Assembly: GCA_030838305.1 (NCBI GenBank)
Contig: JAUTWY010000551.1
Span: 1 to 8,173 of the forward strand
From: Acidobacteriaceae bacterium
Lineage (GTDB): Bacteria; Acidobacteriota; Terriglobia; Terriglobales; Acidobacteriaceae
Length of the DNA stretch: 8,173 bases
Direction of reading: 5' to 3'
In this document: in pieces, positions 6,246-8,173 of the stretch
Numbering within the stretch: the first letter of the stretch is position 1
Layout of the letters: each line of letters starts with the position of its first letter
The notes under the pieces: generated by a model
Databases searched by the model: none
The model's input: only the letters and a program-made list of their open reading frames with translations
What the model was told of the DNA's origin: nothing
Translations under genes and position numbers: made by a program

Positions 6246-6893
6246 GTGCGCGCCGAAATCTTAAAAATCAGTAGTGAGACTCCGGAGAGTTCCTTAGTAA
6301 AGTATGCCGCCGACCAGATTCGTGCAGGCGAAGTGCTGGGGATGCCCACCGATACGTTCTACGGGCTGGCCGCAGACCCTTTCAATCTACGGGCTGTCGA
6401 CCGCGTGTATGACATCAAGACCCGCTCCCGCCACAAGCCGCTTTCGTTGCTCATCGAAAGCACCGATCAGGCCGAGGAGCTGGCGAAGGCTCTGCCCGAG
6501 GAGTTTTATGCGCTGGCGCGAAAATACTGGCCGGGACCGCTAACCATTATCGTGAAAGCGGGCTCCCGGCTGCCTCTGAAGGTTACGGCGAACACCGGCA
6601 ACGTGGCGTTGCGCGTGCCGCACGCAAAAATTCCATTGGCGGTAGTGGCCGCCGCAGCCATTCCCATTACTGCCACGTCGGCCAATCTGAGTGGCGCTTC
6701 GGAGTGTACGAGCGCGGAGCAGGTGCGCGATCAGCTTCAAGGCCGTATCAGCATCATCGTGGATGGCGGAGCTTCGCCGCGTGATATTGCGTCCACTATT
6801 ATTGACCTGACCGACGAAGGGGCGCGCTGGCGCATTCTCCGCGAAGGGGCGATCCCGGCCGATGAAATTTCCACGTTCTTTGCCAACGGATGA
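6246..6893 (+). CDS. tsaC: Threonylcarbamoyl-AMP synthase (TsaC/Sua5/YrdC family)
   Basis: A 215-residue enzyme that makes threonylcarbamoyl-AMP from threonine, bicarbonate and ATP, the first step of the universal tRNA modification t6A37. Visible motifs: the N-terminal helix KYAADQIRAGEVLGMPTDTFYGLAAD (residues 19-44, given in parts here: AGEVLGMPTDT, FYGLAAD), KTRSRHKPLSLLI (58-70; basic residues binding nucleotide and carbonate), WPGPLTIIVKA (95-105), ALRVPH (121-126) and TSANLSG (144-150). The length matches the short TsaC form; the extra Sua5 C-terminal domain is absent. GTG 6246 is preferred because of its ribosome binding site; an ATG at 6180 is the longer alternative. It is divergent from the SpoU-family gene, another RNA-modification enzyme. 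No partner t6A gene (tsaB, tsaD, tsaE) is in the window. Confidence 0.93.
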   Translation: MRAEILKISSETPESSLVKYAADQIRAGEVLGMPTDTFYGLAADPFNLRAVDRVYDIKTRSRHKPLSLLIESTDQAEELAKALPEEFYALARKYWPGPLTIIVKAGSRLPLKVTANTGNVALRVPHAKIPLAVVAAAAIPITATSANLSGASECTSAEQVRDQLQGRISIIVDGGASPRDIASTIIDLTDEGARWRILREGAIPADEISTFFANG

Positions 6894-6904
6894 GCGACGA
6901 TTCT

Positions 6905-6945
6905 GTGAGCAGTCAAATGCTTGTGTTTTAAACACGTTAGCTCAC
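6905..6945. repeat. Nested inverted repeat downstream of tsaC
   Basis: GTGAGC (6905-6910) pairs with GCTCAC (6940-6945). Inside lies the near-perfect palindrome GTGTTTTAAACAC (6923-6935). It begins 12 nt after the tsaC stop, so it could end tsaC transcription, but no T-run follows. The AT-centred inner palindrome could equally be a dimeric regulator site. Confidence 0.45.
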
Positions 6946-6960
6946 GCTTGGAACGTGCGA

Positions 6961-6990
6961 TTACGAGCATTTACGCACACCTACGACTTG
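6961..6990. repeat. Three helically phased 10-bp direct repeats (YTACG core)
   Basis: TTACGAGCAT, TTACGCACAC and CTACGACTTG follow one another without a gap, so the TACG core recurs exactly every 10 bp (6962, 6972, 6982). Copies on the same DNA face are typical of cooperative protein binding sites, though three imperfect units may be chance. Confidence 0.5.
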
Positions 6991-7039
6991 CCCAGACGCG
7001 TATATGCGATCAATGTGCGATTTGCTTTTGTCTGGGTAA
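6988..7039 (+). promoter_or_regulatory. Long inverted repeat enclosing TGCGAT copies, possible regulatory element
   Basis: TTGCCCAGAC (6988-6997) pairs with GTCTGGGTAA (7030-7039) over 10 bp with one G-T wobble, around a 32-nt loop. The loop carries TGCGAT twice, 11 bp apart (7005-7010 and 7016-7021). A third copy is at 6956-6961; the extended GTGCGATT form occurs at 6955-6962 and 7015-7022. It could be an RNA hairpin or a pair of operator half-sites. It has no T-tract and is not a typical terminator. Confidence 0.4.
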
Positions 7040-7135
7040 AACGGCGAAGTCGGCGTAGCAGCTCCTGTCGATGAGTACGGTAATCGCCCTATGGAAAGAT
7101 AGTTATTTTGAGACTAAGAGTAATTCTGTCTGCAA

Positions 7136-7158
7136 TGAGCCCCGCCGCTTCGGGCTCA
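7136..7158 (+). other. Small GC-rich hairpin in the leader of the PEP-CTERM gene
   Basis: TGAGCCC (7136-7142) pairs perfectly with GGGCTCA (7152-7158) around a 9-nt loop. No T-tract follows, so it is not a standard intrinsic terminator. It lies about 120 nt before the GTG start at 7278 and may be a leader RNA structure. Confidence 0.4.
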
Positions 7159-7264
7159 CGAGACGCGACATGTTTCTGCGCCCAGGCCTTGATGCACTGA
7201 ATTGTTTCGTCCGGCGATTGCTGTGCTGGACAAGACCCCGCCGACCGCCTCTCGCCGAAAAAAA

Positions 7265-7268
7265 GGAG
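7265..7268 (+). promoter_or_regulatory. Ribosome binding site deciding the GTG start of the PEP-CTERM gene
   Basis: GGAG, preceded by an A-run, lies 9 nt before GTG 7278. Starting here places a clean signal peptide at the N-terminus. The longer in-frame ATG at 7071 would bury that signal peptide behind 69 Arg/Pro-rich residues. Confidence 0.75.
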
Positions 7269-7277
7269 CAAACTCAC

Positions 7278-7925
7278 GTGCGAACCCTCTCCATTGCATT
7301 TTCACCTTCGGCGCTCAAGTTGCGGCAGCCATTAACCTTAGTGGCGGCGCTGGTTGTCGTTCTCCTAATGTCCAGCTCGGGTTGGGCCGACTCATGCTCA
7401 ACCGTATCCCTTTCCCTAAACGGCGCACCGATCACCTGCACTGTGCCCGAGGAAACCCCGGAACTAGCCGCGACTGCAACCCTTACTGGTCTCTCCTTCA
7501 CCGACCAAGCCGGGGGTATGGTGCTGATTTACGACGATTCCACCCATACTTTGTTGAGCGACGTAGTAATCTTTACTAATGTGAATGGCGTCGCGACGGT
7601 CACCTTTTTCTCCGATACTGACGGCATTCCGGTCACGGCACAGGGATTGCCCATCCTGGGTCGGTTCACCGAGAGCAATAACCCCATCTCCATCTCTGTG
7701 GCCCTGGGAAATGGCAATTTTCTCAATGCCAAGATCTGCAGCGACATAGGAGAGAGCCCAAGTTGTTCCGGTGCGAGCGATTCCATTGGCCTGTCACAAG
7801 GCACCACCGCTGTTCCTGAACCCGGAACCCTCCTGTTGCTTGGTTCGGGTTTATTGGGCTCAGGCGCGTTGAAACTGTCAACCGGATCGTTGCGACGGCG
7901 CTTGCTGAGACGGATGCAAAGTTAG
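7278..7925 (+). CDS. Secreted PEP-CTERM sorting-domain protein
   Basis: A 215-residue exported protein. Residues 1-37 form a Sec signal peptide: basic start with K14 and R16, hydrophobic core LTLVAALVVVLLM (19-31), probable cleavage after GWA (35-37). The mature body is Ser/Thr/Gly-rich and beta-like, with four cysteines (C40, C54, C154, C163) that could form two disulfides outside the cytoplasm. The C-terminus is a complete PEP-CTERM signal: VPEPGT (179-184), hydrophobic segment (184-200) and a basic tail RRRLLRR (206-212). Such proteins are recognised by an exosortase, often in exopolysaccharide producers; no exosortase gene lies in the window. The body resembles acidobacterial PEP-CTERM proteins I recall but has no known activity. 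It sits alone after a 384-bp non-coding region, so it probably has its own promoter. Confidence 0.88.
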   Translation: MRTLSIAFSPSALKLRQPLTLVAALVVVLLMSSSGWADSCSTVSLSLNGAPITCTVPEETPELAATATLTGLSFTDQAGGMVLIYDDSTHTLLSDVVIFTNVNGVATVTFFSDTDGIPVTAQGLPILGRFTESNNPISISVALGNGNFLNAKICSDIGESPSCSGASDSIGLSQGTTAVPEPGTLLLLGSGLLGSGALKLSTGSLRRRLLRRMQS

Positions 7926-7931
7926 CTTTGC

Positions 7932-7954
7932 CGGGATCGCGCTAGAAGATCCCG
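7932..7954 (+). terminator. Hairpin just after the PEP-CTERM gene, possible terminator
   Basis: CGGGATC (7932-7938) pairs perfectly with GATCCCG (7948-7954) around a 9-nt loop, starting 7 nt after the stop codon. Position and stem suit a terminator, but no T-run follows, so termination is only plausible. Confidence 0.45.
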
Positions 7955-7979
7955 AGTCGCCCCGTGCTTTCGTCCTCTT

Positions 7980-8025
7980 GGGGAAGGGATGGGGTGTCTT
8001 TATTTAGACCTTCCCAGGTTTCCCC
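7980..8025. terminator. Purine/pyrimidine-rich inverted repeat between convergent genes
   Basis: GGGAAGG (7981-7987) can pair with CCTTCCC (8009-8015); alternatively GGGGAA (7980-7985) pairs with TTCCCC (8020-8025). An AT-rich loop with a GTCT/AGAC inner pair (7996-7999 with 8006-8009) lies inside. It sits between two convergent genes and could stop transcription from both sides, but there is no flanking T-tract. Confidence 0.35.
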
Positions 8026-8052
8026 ACTACCGCGCAGCAACGTGCAGCAGAT

Positions 8053-8172
8053 TCAATACTCTCTCTTGAGCGCCTGATTGACCTTATCGGTCACATCTGT
8101 TCCAGCCAACATTTTCATATGAGGAGTGTGAAATGGCATCACTTTACCGTTGACAGTACGACAATAACCGCC
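8053..8172 (-). CDS. 3' end of an unidentified gene running off the right edge
   Basis: The - strand reads 39 uninterrupted codons from the window edge to TGA (8053-8055), ending LAGTDVTDKVNQALKREY. The start and most of the gene are outside. The tail has a normal amino-acid mix, and the DVTDKVNQAL pattern faintly recalls the end of Skp/OmpH-like periplasmic chaperones. That likeness is too short to name a function. A 39-codon open frame can occur by chance, so reality rests on composition and on the gene-sized unexplained edge. It would be convergent with the PEP-CTERM gene. Confidence 0.5.
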   Translation of the reverse strand, partial: GGYCRTVNGKVMPFHTPHMKMLAGTDVTDKVNQALKREY

Positions 8173-8173
8173 C

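Larger units (their letters stand above)
6894..7277 (+). other. 384-bp non-coding region with repeats and inverted repeats
   Basis: No supported gene lies here. It holds a nested inverted repeat just after tsaC (6905-6945), three YTACG repeats at exact 10-bp spacing (6961-6990), TGCGAT copies (6956, 7005, 7016), a 10-bp inverted repeat (6988-6997 with 7030-7039) and a small GC-rich hairpin (7136-7158). It presumably contains the terminator of tsaC and the promoter and leader of the PEP-CTERM gene. I could not place a convincing sigma-70 or sigma-54 promoter. No tRNA and no riboswitch consensus that I know was recognised. Confidence 0.6.

Noticed and set aside
6948..6965. Possible sigma-54 promoter (TGGAAC followed by ATTAC) upstream of the PEP-CTERM gene
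   Set aside because: The essential GC of the -12 element is missing and the -24 element is imperfect; also about 310 bp from the start codon.
6862..7074. Small + strand open frame overlapping the end of tsaC and the intergenic region
   Set aside because: It starts inside tsaC, has no ribosome binding site and an Arg-rich random-looking product.
7071..7277. N-terminal extension of the PEP-CTERM protein from ATG 7071
   Set aside because: It would put 69 Arg/Pro-rich residues before a normal signal peptide; GGAG 9 nt before GTG 7278 gives a better start.
6894..7277. c-di-GMP (GEMM) or other known riboswitch, or a tRNA, in the intergenic region
   Set aside because: I looked for the conserved words of GEMM-I and for a tRNA T-loop sequence and found neither.

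Overview
The window looks like ordinary chromosome from a moderately GC-rich Gram-negative bacterium. My best guess is Acidobacteriota, class Terriglobia (Koribacter-like). That rests on the flavour of the GAF-PP2C phosphatase, the PEP-CTERM protein and the AGC-rich heptad repeat between genes. It is an inference from memory, not a search result. Apart from the two gene fragments at the window edges, there are eight complete genes. Most are housekeeping genes for translation, nucleotide signalling and genome maintenance. I see no insertion sequence, phage gene, CRISPR array, tRNA or rRNA.

Left part, + strand (1-2485): the 3' end of prfB (release factor 2), then a stand-alone HD-domain hydrolase of the RelA/SpoT/MESH1 type, then a 414-residue uncharacterised helical-repeat protein, then a YccU-type CoA-binding protein. 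Junctions are a 4-bp overlap, a 4-bp gap and a 10-bp gap, so this reads as one tightly coupled transcription unit.

Middle part, - strand (2496-6134), transcribed right to left: a SpoU/TrmH-family RNA 2'-O-methyltransferase, then rarA (clamp-loader-like AAA+ ATPase), then a GAF-PP2C (RsbU/SpoIIE-like) phosphatase, with gaps of 42 and 72 bp. The phosphatase converges on the CoA-binding gene with only 10 bp between the stop codons.

Right part (6246-8173): the + strand carries tsaC/Sua5 (threonylcarbamoyl-AMP synthase, tRNA t6A synthesis), divergent from the methyltransferase. A 384-bp non-coding stretch follows, with phased short repeats and several inverted repeats, then a secreted PEP-CTERM protein. 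After two weak hairpins, the last 39 codons of an unidentified - strand gene run off the window.

I found no convincing new multi-gene system. The items most worth a second look are the uncharacterised protein with a duplicated helical motif at 817-2061, the phased repeat and inverted-repeat array at about 6905-7039 ahead of the PEP-CTERM gene, the alarmone-hydrolase-like gene coupled to prfB, and the 7-bp periodic repeat that runs across the methyltransferase stop codon.
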